From positions 124,001 to 188,000 of the forward strand of contig CALWSP010000001.1 of assembly GCA_944384235.1 (NCBI GenBank): 64,000 nucleotides of DNA, written 5' to 3'. Source of the DNA: an uncultured Clostridia bacterium (lineage in GTDB: Bacteria > Bacillota > Clostridia > Lachnospirales > CAG-274). The notes under the pieces are model-generated. The model did no database searches and was not told where the DNA came from. It saw nothing but the letters and a program-made list of their open reading frames with translations. Shown piece by piece: positions 48,911 to 57,232 of the stretch; within the stretch, counting starts at the first letter, position 1, and each line of letters opens with the position of its first letter. The position numbers were made by a program, and so were the translations under genes.

Positions 48911-51025
48911 ATGAAAAAGCTAATTATTGCTGAAAAACCATCTGTTGCAAGAGATATTGCTAAAGTTTTAGGTTGCAAAAAAAGAGAAGATGGTTATTTA
49001 TATAATGATGAATATATTATAAGTTGGGCTATTGGGCATTTAGTTACTCTTTGTGAGCCAGAAGAATATGATGAAAAATTTAAAAAGTGGAATATGGCTA
49101 CTTTACCTATTGTGCCAAGTGAAATAAAAACAAAGGTTATTAAAAAAACTGAGCCACAGTTTAAAATTTTAAAAAAATTGTTAAACGACAAAAGTGTTGA
49201 AAGCATTATTTGTGCAACAGATAGTGGACGAGAGGGAGAGCTTATTTTTAGATATATATATGAGCTTGCAAAGTGTAAAAAGCCTTTTGAAAGATTATGG
49301 ATATCTAGTATGACTGAGCAGGCTATTAAAGAGGGGTTTGAAAACCTTAGGCCTGGAAGCGACTACGACAATTTATATTATAGTGCCAAGTGTAGGTCTG
49401 AGGCAGACTGGCTTGTTGGCATTAACGCTTCAAGGGCATATACTATAAAGCACAATGTTCTTCTTAGCATTGGTAGAGTGCAAACTCCTACTCTTAGTAT
49501 AATGGTTAAAAGGCAAGAGGAAATTGACAATTTTGAAGTTAAAGAATACAAGGAAGTTTTGGCTGATTTTGGAGAATATAAAGGGCTTTGGTTTGAATAT
49601 GAAAAAGTTGAGAACAAAAAAGTTGAAAACAGTAAAATTTTTGATGAGAAAAGAGCTGAAGAAATTAAAGAGAAAATTATTAAAAAAGAAGCTTTTGTTA
49701 AAAGTGTTGAATGTGAAAACAAAAAGGTTAGACCACCTTTATTATATGATTTAACAGAACTTCAAAGGGATTGCAACAAAAAATATGGTTTTTCAGCTCA
49801 AAAAACTCTTTCTGTTGCTCAAAGTTTATATGAAAAAAGAAAATTAATTACTTACCCAAGAACAGACAGCAGGTATTTATCAAATGATATGGTTTCTAAA
49901 ATAAAAGGTGTTTTATTTAAAGTTCAAGGGGTTGACATTTACAGAAAGTATGCAAAATATATTCTTGGGCTTGAAAAGTTGCCAATTACAAAAAGAATTG
50001 TAGACAACTCTAAAATAAGTGACCACCACGCTATTATTCCAACAGACAGCAACATTAAAATTGAAGGGTTAAGTGAGATTGAATTTAAAGTTTATGATTT
50101 AATTGTTAGAAGATTTTTACAAGTTTTTTTACCTGATTACATTTTTGACAGCACTAAAATTATTACTGAATGTGAAAATGAATTGTTTTTAACAAAAGGC
50201 ACAACTATTATTCACAAAGGTTGGACAATTTTAAATGTTGGAGGAGAAAAAGAGAAAAAAACTGAAGAAATTCTTCCAAATGTAAAAGTTGACGACAAGT
50301 TTAATGTTAAAAAAGTGAAAATTGAAAACAAGAAAACTAAGCCACCAGCAAACTACAACGAGGCCACTTTATTATCTGCAATGGAAAATGCTGGAAGGTT
50401 TGTGGACGACGAAGAAATGAAAGAACAATTAAAGGAATCTGGTTTAGGAACACCTGCAACTAGAGCCTCTATTATTGAAAGGCTTATTAAAGTTGGATAT
50501 ATAAAAAGAAGTGGAAAAAGCCTTATACCAACTGAAAAAGGGAAAAAGATTATGGACATTTTGCCAGAGGAAATGAAATCTCCAGAAACAACTGGAAGAT
50601 GGGAAAAGGGATTAGGTTCTATTGCTAGGGGGAAAATGACTAGAGAAAGGTTTATGGGCGGAATAGAAAGATATGTAAACTACATTATTGAAAGCGCCAA
50701 AGAGGAAGAAAAAGTTATTGACTTTGGAGAAGAAAGAGGTAAAAGAAAGTTTAAAAACAAAAAAGAAGTTTTAGGAAAGTGCAAAAGCTGTGGCGGGGAT
50801 ATATTGGAAAACAGCAAGGCGTATTTTTGTTCTAACTGGCAAAACAATTGCAAGTTTACTATATGGAAAAATGCTTTAAAAAGCTATGGAATTGAGATTA
50901 ACAAGGAAAATATTAAAGGGTTATTTTCAAATGAAAAAGGAATTGAAATAGTTAACCAAAATGGAGTTTTTAAAATTAGGCTTAAAGACAGTTTAGGGCA
51001 ACTGGAAATTGAAAAGATTAAGTAG
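48911..51025 (+). CDS. topB: DNA topoisomerase III (type IA)
   Basis: 704 residues from ATG 48911, after AAGAGG; an in-frame TTG at 48890 precedes the ribosome site. Toprim domain (LIIAEKPSVARDIAKVLG; ATDSGREGELI), catalytic Tyr315 in LITYPRTDSRYL, and ESGLGTPATRASIIERL. The C-terminal Cys-containing module (CKSCGG, CSNWQNNC) looks like a zinc-ribbon remnant. Relaxes and decatenates single-stranded-containing DNA. A chromosomal-type TopB; no mobile-element genes lie nearby. Confidence 0.95.
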   Translation: MKKLIIAEKPSVARDIAKVLGCKKREDGYLYNDEYIISWAIGHLVTLCEPEEYDEKFKKWNMATLPIVPSEIKTKVIKKTEPQFKILKKLLNDKSVESIICATDSGREGELIFRYIYELAKCKKPFERLWISSMTEQAIKEGFENLRPGSDYDNLYYSAKCRSEADWLVGINASRAYTIKHNVLLSIGRVQTPTLSIMVKRQEEIDNFEVKEYKEVLADFGEYKGLWFEYEKVENKKVENSKIFDEKRAEEIKEKIIKKEAFVKSVECENKKVRPPLLYDLTELQRDCNKKYGFSAQKTLSVAQSLYEKRKLITYPRTDSRYLSNDMVSKIKGVLFKVQGVDIYRKYAKYILGLEKLPITKRIVDNSKISDHHAIIPTDSNIKIEGLSEIEFKVYDLIVRRFLQVFLPDYIFDSTKIITECENELFLTKGTTIIHKGWTILNVGGEKEKKTEEILPNVKVDDKFNVKKVKIENKKTKPPANYNEATLLSAMENAGRFVDDEEMKEQLKESGLGTPATRASIIERLIKVGYIKRSGKSLIPTEKGKKIMDILPEEMKSPETTGRWEKGLGSIARGKMTRERFMGGIERYVNYIIESAKEEEKVIDFGEERGKRKFKNKKEVLGKCKSCGGDILENSKAYFCSNWQNNCKFTIWKNALKSYGIEINKENIKGLFSNEKGIEIVNQNGVFKIRLKDSLGQLEIEKIK

Positions 51026-51082
51026 GCATATTTATTTTAAAAATTGAATAACTTTAAATAGCTTAAAGTTGGAGCTGGTTGT

Positions 51083-51811
51083 TTGGAAAAAGGAATAAGA
51101 GGGGTTAGAACAGTTGAAAACCTTATTAGAATTGCTTTAGAGCCACTAGGAGAAGTTATGTATATTTATGGTGGAGGTTGGAACAAAGAGGACACTGGAG
51201 CGGGAAAGGCTTCTATGAGCTTTAATATTAGCAAGGAGATTATTCAATTTGCAAAGGAGCAGAAAAGTGATTATAACTTTAGGGATTATAATTACAAAGA
51301 GGATATTTCAGTTATTGAAAAGGGGCTTGACTGTTCTGGATATATTGGCTGGGTTTTATACAACTTATTTGGCGACAAAAAAGGGTATGTGACAAAGTCA
51401 AGCAATATATGTGAATTTTTAGCTAACAAAGGTTTTGGAAGTGTTGACAAAAGCGAGGGGTATGTTAAAAGTTTACCTGGGGACATTTTTTGTAGCTACA
51501 AAAACCATACTTACATTAGCCTTGGGGATTGTGAAGATGGGAGCAGAGTTTTAATTCATTCAAGCCCACCTGGAGTTCAAATTACAGGAACTGAAAATTT
51601 GAAAAAAGAAAAAAACTCAAAGGCAACAAAACTTGCAAGTTATTATATGCAAAAGTATTACAAAAGTTGGTATGAAAGGTTTCCAGACAGTTCAAGGGAC
51701 ATTTCTTATTTAACAGAATATATAAAGTTAAACTGGAAAGTTTTAAAAGACGAGGCTAAGATTAAAAAAATGTCAGCAGAGGAAGTTTTAAAGCATTTTT
51801 TAGGTGAATAG
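51083..51811 (+). CDS. NlpC/P60-like cysteine hydrolase, no signal peptide
   Basis: 242 residues. Cys nucleophile in GLDCSGYIGWVLYNLF and His in NHTYISLGDC; SLPGDIF matches the NlpC/P60 PGD motif. No leader peptide or binding domain, so it is probably cytoplasmic (or mother-cell/forespore). TTG start 8 nt after GGAG. Its position between topB and spoIIIAA, with its own terminator, leaves function open. Confidence 0.78.
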   Translation: MEKGIRGVRTVENLIRIALEPLGEVMYIYGGGWNKEDTGAGKASMSFNISKEIIQFAKEQKSDYNFRDYNYKEDISVIEKGLDCSGYIGWVLYNLFGDKKGYVTKSSNICEFLANKGFGSVDKSEGYVKSLPGDIFCSYKNHTYISLGDCEDGSRVLIHSSPPGVQITGTENLKKEKNSKATKLASYYMQKYYKSWYERFPDSSRDISYLTEYIKLNWKVLKDEAKIKKMSAEEVLKHFLGE

Positions 51812-51823
51812 AGATTTTTAAAA

Positions 51824-51855
51824 AATAAGGTCACAGAATGTGGCCTTATTTTTTT
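51824..51855 (+). terminator. Terminator before spoIIIA
   Basis: AATAAGGTCACA/TGTGGCCTTATT stem (one G-T), GAA loop, T7. Confidence 0.92.
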
Positions 51856-51885
51856 GTAATAAGGCATAAAAAACTAGCATATATA
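51856..51885 (+). promoter_or_regulatory. Possible sigma-E promoter of spoIIIA
   Basis: GTAATAA, 15-bp spacer, CATATATA resembles the sigma-E pattern. The start site would fall almost on the ribosome site, so this is tentative. Confidence 0.4.
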
Positions 51886-51902
51886 TTAGCGAGGTGATAC
51901 AA

Positions 51903-52778
51903 ATGAAAGATATTAATATGTGTAAAAAATATTTAAGCGAAAATATTAGAAACATTGTTATGGACAAGTTAAAATATGCAGAAGAAATTAGGCTTAGAAT
52001 AGGGCAAAATGTTAGAATTAAATGTTTTAACGAAGAAATTTGTTTTGACTACAAAGTTAGCAAAGAAGACATTAAAGAAATTTATGAAAAAATGACTAGA
52101 TATTCTGTTTATGCTTTTAAAGACGAAATAAAATGTGGTTACATAACGTTAGAGGGTGGATACAGAGTTGGGCTTGCTGGAAGCATTATTGAGGAGGAAG
52201 GAAGTGTTGTTGGAATTAAGAACATAAGTAGTTTAAACATTAGAATTGCAAGAGAAATTAAGGGTTGTTGCGAAAGCATTATAAATTTTATTAAAGGAAA
52301 TGTTATTATTATTTCTCCACCTTGTTGTGGAAAAACCACTTTACTTAGAGATATTATAAGGGTTTGGAGCGATTTTGGGCAAAACATTTGTGTTATAGAT
52401 GAAAGAAACGAAATTAGTGGAAGTTATTGTGGCATAAGCCAACTAGATGTTGGGAAAAGGACTGATGTTTTAGTTAATGTTAAAAAGAAAAATGGATTTG
52501 AAATGGCTTTAAGGGCTATGTCGCCAAATGTTATAGCTGTTGATGAAATTGGGTTTGAAGACGATATAACAGCATTAAAAAACGCCTTAAATTGTGGTGT
52601 GTATATTTTATGCACAGTTCACTCTTATGATTTTGATATATTAAAAAAAAGAGGCATTTCAAAGCTAGTTGAGGAAAAGGTTTTTGATACATATATTTTT
52701 TTAAACAAGGTGTATAAAAACAGAGTTGAAAAAATATGTAACAAGGAGATGAATGTTTTATGGCAGGGAAGTTATTAG
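51903..52778 (+). CDS. spoIIIAA: Stage III sporulation protein AA (ATPase)
   Basis: 291 residues from ATG 51903, 6 nt after GAGGTG (an in-frame GTG at 51894 overlaps that site). Secretion-ATPase-like: Walker A PPCCGKTTLLRD, VIDERNEISG, Walker B VIAVDEIG, and a Cys/His end (CTVHSYD). It powers the mother-cell-to-forespore channel (feeding tube) needed for late forespore gene expression. First of eight spoIIIA genes; overlaps spoIIIAB by 19 bp. Confidence 0.96.
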   Translation: MKDINMCKKYLSENIRNIVMDKLKYAEEIRLRIGQNVRIKCFNEEICFDYKVSKEDIKEIYEKMTRYSVYAFKDEIKCGYITLEGGYRVGLAGSIIEEEGSVVGIKNISSLNIRIAREIKGCCESIINFIKGNVIIISPPCCGKTTLLRDIIRVWSDFGQNICVIDERNEISGSYCGISQLDVGKRTDVLVNVKKKNGFEMALRAMSPNVIAVDEIGFEDDITALKNALNCGVYILCTVHSYDFDILKKRGISKLVEEKVFDTYIFLNKVYKNRVEKICNKEMNVLWQGSY

Positions 52779-53266
52779 GAGCTTTTCTTATTGTTGTGAG
52801 TTGTTTTTGTATGGGATACAGGATATCTATTAGAGAAAAGCTTAGGTTGGAAGAACTACTATTTTTTAAAAGATTTATACTTAAGCTTATGTCTATATTA
52901 GAAAGCAAACATTCTATTTTTCAAGAAGCTTTTCAAGAAGCTATTGGAGAGGATAAAAACAGCATTTGTTTAGCTATTTTAAATTCTATTCAAAACAACA
53001 ACAGTGTTAAAACAGCTTGGAAATTTAGTTTTGAAGAAAATATTAAAGATTCTTATATGAACAAGGAGGATTTTAAAAGGCTTACAACTTTAGGGGAAGG
53101 ATTTTCTAGCGATGATATTAAATTGCAAAGGCAATATGTTGAAAATGTTACTTTTTACATAGAAGAAAGCGAAAGTCTTATAAAGGAAAAGTTTGAAAAA
53201 GACAAAAAAATTTATCGTAGTGTTAGTGTAAGCATTGGTTTATTTATTGTGCTTTTAATTTTGTAG
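52760..53266 (+). CDS. spoIIIAB: Stage III sporulation protein AB
   Basis: 168 residues, the normal length. N-terminal TM (about 2-20), GYRISIREKLRLEELLFFKRFILKLMSILESKHSIFQEAF, long helical middle, C-terminal TM (SVSIGLFIVLLIL). GspF-like membrane component of the channel. ATG preceded by AAGGAG inside spoIIIAA. Confidence 0.94.
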   Translation: MAGKLLGAFLIVVSCFCMGYRISIREKLRLEELLFFKRFILKLMSILESKHSIFQEAFQEAIGEDKNSICLAILNSIQNNNSVKTAWKFSFEENIKDSYMNKEDFKRLTTLGEGFSSDDIKLQRQYVENVTFYIEESESLIKEKFEKDKKIYRSVSVSIGLFIVLLIL

Positions 53267-53274
53267 GTGATTTA

Positions 53275-53469
53275 ATGGATATAAACATTGTTTTTAAAAT
53301 AGCAGCAGTTGGAATTTTGGTTTCTGTTATGAACCAAGTTTTATCTAGGGCTGGTAGAGATGAACAGGCTATGTTGACAACTTTAGCTGGTTTAGTTGTA
53401 GTTTTATTTTGGATAATTCAATACATAAGTGAGTTATTTAACCAAGTTGAGACATTATTTAGGCTTTGA
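53275..53469 (+). CDS. spoIIIAC: Stage III sporulation protein AC
   Basis: 64 residues, two membrane helices (about 4-24 and 32-54), MNQVLSRAGRDEQAMLTTLAGLVVV being the family core. Small channel subunit, 8 bp after spoIIIAB with GTGAT upstream of ATG. Confidence 0.94.
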   Translation: MDINIVFKIAAVGILVSVMNQVLSRAGRDEQAMLTTLAGLVVVLFWIIQYISELFNQVETLFRL

Positions 53470-53477
53470 GGTATTTT

Positions 53478-53861
53478 ATGGACATTGTTAAAATTGGCAT
53501 CATAGGTTTAATAGGAGCAGTTTTAGCAACTACTTTAAGTGGCGAAAAAGGATATAGCATTTTAATTTCAATGGCCACTGGGTTAGTTCTTTTTTTTATA
53601 ATTTTGCCTTTATATTCTGATGTATTTAATGTTTTTAATTATTTAGGCGACAACATTGGTATTGACAGTAGATATGTTATGGTTTTATTAAAAGCAATTG
53701 GAATTGCGTACATTTCAACTTTTTCAGCTCAGCTTTGCAGAGATTTTGGGCAAAACAGCATTGCTGACAAAATTGAGTTAGGTGGGAAAGTTATTATTTT
53801 AATAAATGCTATGACTATTGTTAACGAGTTAATTGAAGAAATGACGGGGTTTATAATGTGA
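53478..53861 (+). CDS. spoIIIAD: Stage III sporulation protein AD
   Basis: 127 residues from ATG 53478, preceded by GAGG. Three to four membrane helices; family motifs GEKGYSILISMATG and DSRYVMVLLKAIGIAYISTFSAQLCRDFGQNSIADKIELGGKVIILI. Overlaps spoIIIAE by 4 bp. Confidence 0.94.
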   Translation: MDIVKIGIIGLIGAVLATTLSGEKGYSILISMATGLVLFFIILPLYSDVFNVFNYLGDNIGIDSRYVMVLLKAIGIAYISTFSAQLCRDFGQNSIADKIELGGKVIILINAMTIVNELIEEMTGFIM

Positions 53862-54934
53862 AAAAAATAATATTTATTATTTTTATAGCTTTTTTAGTTG
53901 GGAAAAATGTTTATGCAAACGAAGTTAATGAGGTCATTGACTACAATTTTTTTGAGCTTGATGAAGTAATTGAAGAAAAAATAGACTTATCCTTTAACGA
54001 GCTAATAAAAAAATATATGGCTGGTGAAGATGTTTATGAAAGCATAAAAGAAAGTTTTTTTAACAAGGTTAAAGGTGAGTTATTTTACAACAACGACTAC
54101 ATTAAAAACATAGTTTTAATTAGCATAATATCAGCATTAATAAACATTTTAATAGCTGATTTAAAGGACAAAAGTGTTTGTGAGCTTGTTTCTTTAATTG
54201 GACAAATTATGGTTATTGGACTTGCAACAGCATCATTTAAAAGTTCTATATTTTTGCTTATAAATTCTTTAAACGATGTTTTAGATATAATAAATAGTGC
54301 TATACCTTTTATTATTATGTTTATTTCTGCATCTGGAAGAATATATGGCGGGGCGTTAATGACTTTTGGGACAAGCATTGTTGCAAGTGGAATTCAAAGG
54401 GTTATAGTTCCTATTTTAGCTTTTGAGTTATTAATTAAAATAGTAAACATAATATCCAAAAAAAATTTATTAAACAAACTATCAAACCTTTTTAGTTTAT
54501 GTATTAAGTGGGGGTTAAAAATATTTTCTTATGGTTTTATGTTTTTAGTTGGAATAGAAAGAATTAGCGGAGGAAGTATTAACAAATTTGTTGGGAATTA
54601 TTTTAAAGGTGTTATAAAAATGGTTCCTATTATTGGAGATGTTTTTAGTGGAGCTAGTGACATTGCAATAGGAGTTATAAGTGGAGTAAAAAATGGCACA
54701 GCTTTATTAATTATGGTTGTTATTTTTTTAATTGTTATTGTGCCTATTTTGAAAATAGCTATTGTTGGCTTTACATACAAAATGATTGCAGGTTTTTTAG
54801 AGCCTATATGTGAAAAGCAAATTATAGAGATTATAGACGTTGTAGGAAACAGCACTTTCTTAGTTTTATCAGCTTTATTTTTAATTAGCTTTATGTTTTT
54901 TATATCTTGTGGAATAACTCTTTGTGGAGTGTGA
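53858..54934 (+). CDS. spoIIIAE: Stage III sporulation protein AE
   Basis: 358 residues, GTG start overlapping the spoIIIAD stop. Signal-like N-terminus (KKIIFIIFIAFLVGKNVYA), then a soluble stretch and about seven membrane helices; GGALMTFGTSIVASGIQRVIVPILA and KMVPIIGDVFSGASDIAIG are typical. Polytopic core of the channel. Confidence 0.94.
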   Translation: MKKIIFIIFIAFLVGKNVYANEVNEVIDYNFFELDEVIEEKIDLSFNELIKKYMAGEDVYESIKESFFNKVKGELFYNNDYIKNIVLISIISALINILIADLKDKSVCELVSLIGQIMVIGLATASFKSSIFLLINSLNDVLDIINSAIPFIIMFISASGRIYGGALMTFGTSIVASGIQRVIVPILAFELLIKIVNIISKKNLLNKLSNLFSLCIKWGLKIFSYGFMFLVGIERISGGSINKFVGNYFKGVIKMVPIIGDVFSGASDIAIGVISGVKNGTALLIMVVIFLIVIVPILKIAIVGFTYKMIAGFLEPICEKQIIEIIDVVGNSTFLVLSALFLISFMFFISCGITLCGV

Positions 54935-54935
54935 A

Positions 54936-55109
54936 ATGATGGATTTTGTTAAATTTTATGCAGAAAAAATTGCTATTTTTGTTATTACATCAGCTTATAT
55001 TGAGTTGATTTTACCAAACAACAGCTTTAGAAAATATATAAGGTTTATAATTGGTGCTATTTTAATTTCTATTATATTAGAACCTTTATTTTTTATTATA
55101 AAGAGGTGA
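54936..55109 (+). CDS. spoIIIAF: Stage III sporulation protein AF, shortened to its membrane part
   Basis: 57 residues from ATG 54936 (GGAG 6 nt upstream, inside the end of spoIIIAE). Two helices (about 7-25 and 32-55): FAEK-type start MMDFVKFYAEKIAIFVITSAYIEL... and a second FIIGAILISIILEPLF. The usual SpoIIIAF is near 200 residues with a soluble C-terminal domain after these helices; here a TGA follows directly and spoIIIAG begins 4 bp later, leaving no room for a frameshifted remainder. Confidence 0.82.
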   Translation: MMDFVKFYAEKIAIFVITSAYIELILPNNSFRKYIRFIIGAILISIILEPLFFIIKR

Positions 55110-55113
55110 TAAA

Positions 55114-55584
55114 ATGAATGTGAACAAGTTAATATCTGACAAAAGGGCTATTGTTATTATTATTTTTATATTTTTTATGGGCATTATGTTATTAGGTGGA
55201 AATGAAAATGAAAAAGAGAACAAAGTTAGCAATAAAGAAGAATTGAATGTTAAACTGGAAAAAATTTTATCTGATGTGGAGGGGGCTGGAAAAGTTAAAG
55301 TTTTAATTAACTACAAGCAGTCTGGTGAAAAAATTTTGGCATATGATTTAGAAAGCAACACAAACGAAAAAGACAGCCAAAAGGAGAATAAATCAAAAAG
55401 CGAGGTGGTCTATGATGGAAATAAGATGCCAGTTGTTTTAAAAGAATATATGCCAAAAGTTGAGGGAGTTATTATTGTGGCAGAGGGGGGAGATATTGAA
55501 AAAGTAAAAAAACAATTAATTTCTGGCACAATGGCATTATTAGGCATTGACGAGCATAAAATAGAAGTATTAAAAATGAAATAG
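55114..55584 (+). CDS. spoIIIAG: Stage III sporulation protein AG
   Basis: 156 residues (B. subtilis protein is longer). N-terminal TM (about 11-28), then a ring-building-motif domain: LEKILSDVEGAGKVKVLINY and VEGVIIVAEGGDIEKVKKQLISGTMALLGIDEHKIEVLKM, split by a charged loop (about 78-100). In B. subtilis it forms a large ring in the intermembrane space. GAGGTG before ATG. Confidence 0.94.
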   Translation: MNVNKLISDKRAIVIIIFIFFMGIMLLGGNENEKENKVSNKEELNVKLEKILSDVEGAGKVKVLINYKQSGEKILAYDLESNTNEKDSQKENKSKSEVVYDGNKMPVVLKEYMPKVEGVIIVAEGGDIEKVKKQLISGTMALLGIDEHKIEVLKMK

Positions 55585-55595
55585 GAGGACTTAAT

Positions 55596-56237
55596 ATGTC
55601 AATAGGTAAAAATCACATTATTATTACTGCTTTAGTAGTTATGATTGGAGCAGCAGGCTATCTAAACTACATAGATGATGGAGGTATTAACGATGTTATG
55701 CTTACAGACGAGGGGGATATGGCTTTTGTTAGCGACGGCGAAATTGCAGTTAACGACGAAAACCCAGAGATATTAGGCGAAGAAGCTAAAGTTGAAGAAA
55801 GTAGCGAGCAAGTTTCTGAGGAGGCTGCAAGCCCTGATGCAGGAACTGCTGTTTTTGTTAACTCCTCTAACGATTCTTCATATTTTGTTCAAGCTAAGTT
55901 AGAAAGAGAACAGGCTAGAAACAAGCAAAAGGATATGTTAAATGAAATGCTTAACAACGAAAACATTGACGATGAAAAGAAAAATGAAGTTACTACTGCT
56001 ATGTTACAAATTCAGCAAAGAATAGAGAAAGAAACTTCAGCAGAGGCTATGATTGAGGCAAAGGGGTTTAAAGAAGTTTATGTGAGAATTGATGATGACA
56101 CAGTTGATGTTGTTATTGACAAGGCTGAATTGACAGAGTCTGAGGTTGCTCAAATTGAGGATATTGTTAAGAGAAAAACTGGTGCTAGCGCTGAAAAAAT
56201 TAGAATTTCTCCACTTAAAAAAACTGGAAACAAATAA
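55596..56237 (+). CDS. spoIIIAH: Stage III sporulation protein AH
   Basis: 213 residues. TM (about 6-23), acidic linker (about 40-85), helical region and C-terminal ring-building motif (IEAKGFKEVYVRIDDDTVDVVIDKAELTESEVAQIEDIVKRKTG). Binds forespore SpoIIQ (or its clostridial equivalent) across the septum. AGGAGG before ATG; closes the operon at a terminator. Confidence 0.95.
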   Translation: MSIGKNHIIITALVVMIGAAGYLNYIDDGGINDVMLTDEGDMAFVSDGEIAVNDENPEILGEEAKVEESSEQVSEEAASPDAGTAVFVNSSNDSSYFVQAKLEREQARNKQKDMLNEMLNNENIDDEKKNEVTTAMLQIQQRIEKETSAEAMIEAKGFKEVYVRIDDDTVDVVIDKAELTESEVAQIEDIVKRKTGASAEKIRISPLKKTGNK

Positions 56238-56240
56238 AGA

Positions 56241-56273
56241 AAAAGGCTAATCTTTTTGAGGTTAGCCTTTTTT
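56241..56273 (+). terminator. Terminator of the spoIIIA operon
   Basis: AAAAGGCTAATCT/GAGGTTAGCCTTTT stem followed by TTTTTT; its T tract runs into the Pho box. Confidence 0.9.
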
Positions 56274-56274
56274 A

Positions 56275-56307
56275 TTTTACAAAGATTTTACAAAGTTATA
56301 ACTAAAG
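56275..56307 (+). promoter_or_regulatory. Pho box (PhoB/PhoP) of the pst operon
   Basis: Tandem 11-bp direct repeats TTTTACAAAGA, TTTTACAAAGT, TATAACTAAAG, ending about 28 bp before a TATAAT (56336-56341) that lacks a -35; the layout of an activated Pho promoter. Confidence 0.7.
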
Positions 56308-56335
56308 TTTGATAGATTAAATAAATTGTATTTAT

Positions 56336-56341
56336 TATAAT
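56336..56341 (+). promoter_or_regulatory. -10 element of the pst operon
   Basis: TATAAT; the position 17 bp upstream (TAGATT) is far from -35 consensus, consistent with need for an activator. Confidence 0.6.
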
Positions 56342-56397
56342 TAAATTGTAAATTAAGATAAAAAAAAGATTTTAGTTTAAGCGAGGAGATTAAAAAA

Positions 56398-57207
56398 ATG
56401 AAAAAGACTATTAAATTAATTTTATCTAGTGTTTTAGCTATGGTTATGTTATCTGGTTGTGGTGTAGGTGCTGAAAATGATGTTATAACGATGAGTGGTT
56501 CTACATCTATGGAAAAGCTTTGCAACACTCTTAAAGAAGAATATATGAACAAAACTGGCGTTGAAATTGACGTTCAATTTACTGGAAGTGGTGCAGGTGT
56601 TCAAGCAGTTAGCGAAGGTGTTGTGGACATTGGAAATGCCTCAAGGGCTTTAAAAGAGGAAGAAAAGCAAAAGGGAATTGTTGAAAATGTAGTTGCACTT
56701 GATGGAATTGGCCTTATTGTAGACAAAAACAACAGTATAGAGGACATTTCAAAGGAAAACCTTTCAAAAATATTTAAAGGCGAAGTTAAGAACTGGAGCG
56801 AAGTTGGCGGAGAAAATTTACCAATTATTGTTATAGGCAGAGAGGCTGCATCTGGAACAAGAGGCGCTTTTGAAGAAATTTTAGGTGTTGAAGATGAGTG
56901 CTTATATGCTCAAGAAATTAACTCAACAGGTGCAGTAATGGCTAAGGTTGCGTCAACACCAGGTGCTATTGGCTATGTTTCCCTTGATGTTATTGACGAG
57001 AGTGTTAAGACATTAAAAGTAGACGGAGTTGAAGCAAGCGCAGAAAATATTAAAAATGGTTCTTACAGCGTTCAAAGACCTTTTGTTATGGCTACAAAGG
57101 GAGAAGTTTCTGAGCAAAGCGAAACAGTTAAAGAGTTTTTTAACTATTTAGACAGCGAAGAAGGGCAACAAATTATTACTATGGTTGGTCTTGTTAGCAC
57201 TAAGTAA
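56398..57207 (+). CDS. pstS: Phosphate ABC transporter substrate-binding lipoprotein
   Basis: 269 residues. Lipobox LSGC with lipidated C21. Phosphate-binding signatures: TMSGSTSMEKL, VQFTGSGAGVQAV, IGNASRALKEEE, and GREAASGTRGAFEEIL. Captures inorganic phosphate outside the membrane for PstCAB. GAGGAG before ATG. First gene of pstSCAB-phoU. Confidence 0.96.
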   Translation: MKKTIKLILSSVLAMVMLSGCGVGAENDVITMSGSTSMEKLCNTLKEEYMNKTGVEIDVQFTGSGAGVQAVSEGVVDIGNASRALKEEEKQKGIVENVVALDGIGLIVDKNNSIEDISKENLSKIFKGEVKNWSEVGGENLPIIVIGREAASGTRGAFEEILGVEDECLYAQEINSTGAVMAKVASTPGAIGYVSLDVIDESVKTLKVDGVEASAENIKNGSYSVQRPFVMATKGEVSEQSETVKEFFNYLDSEEGQQIITMVGLVSTK

Positions 57208-57232
57208 AGAAAAATAAATTTGAGGTGGTTAT

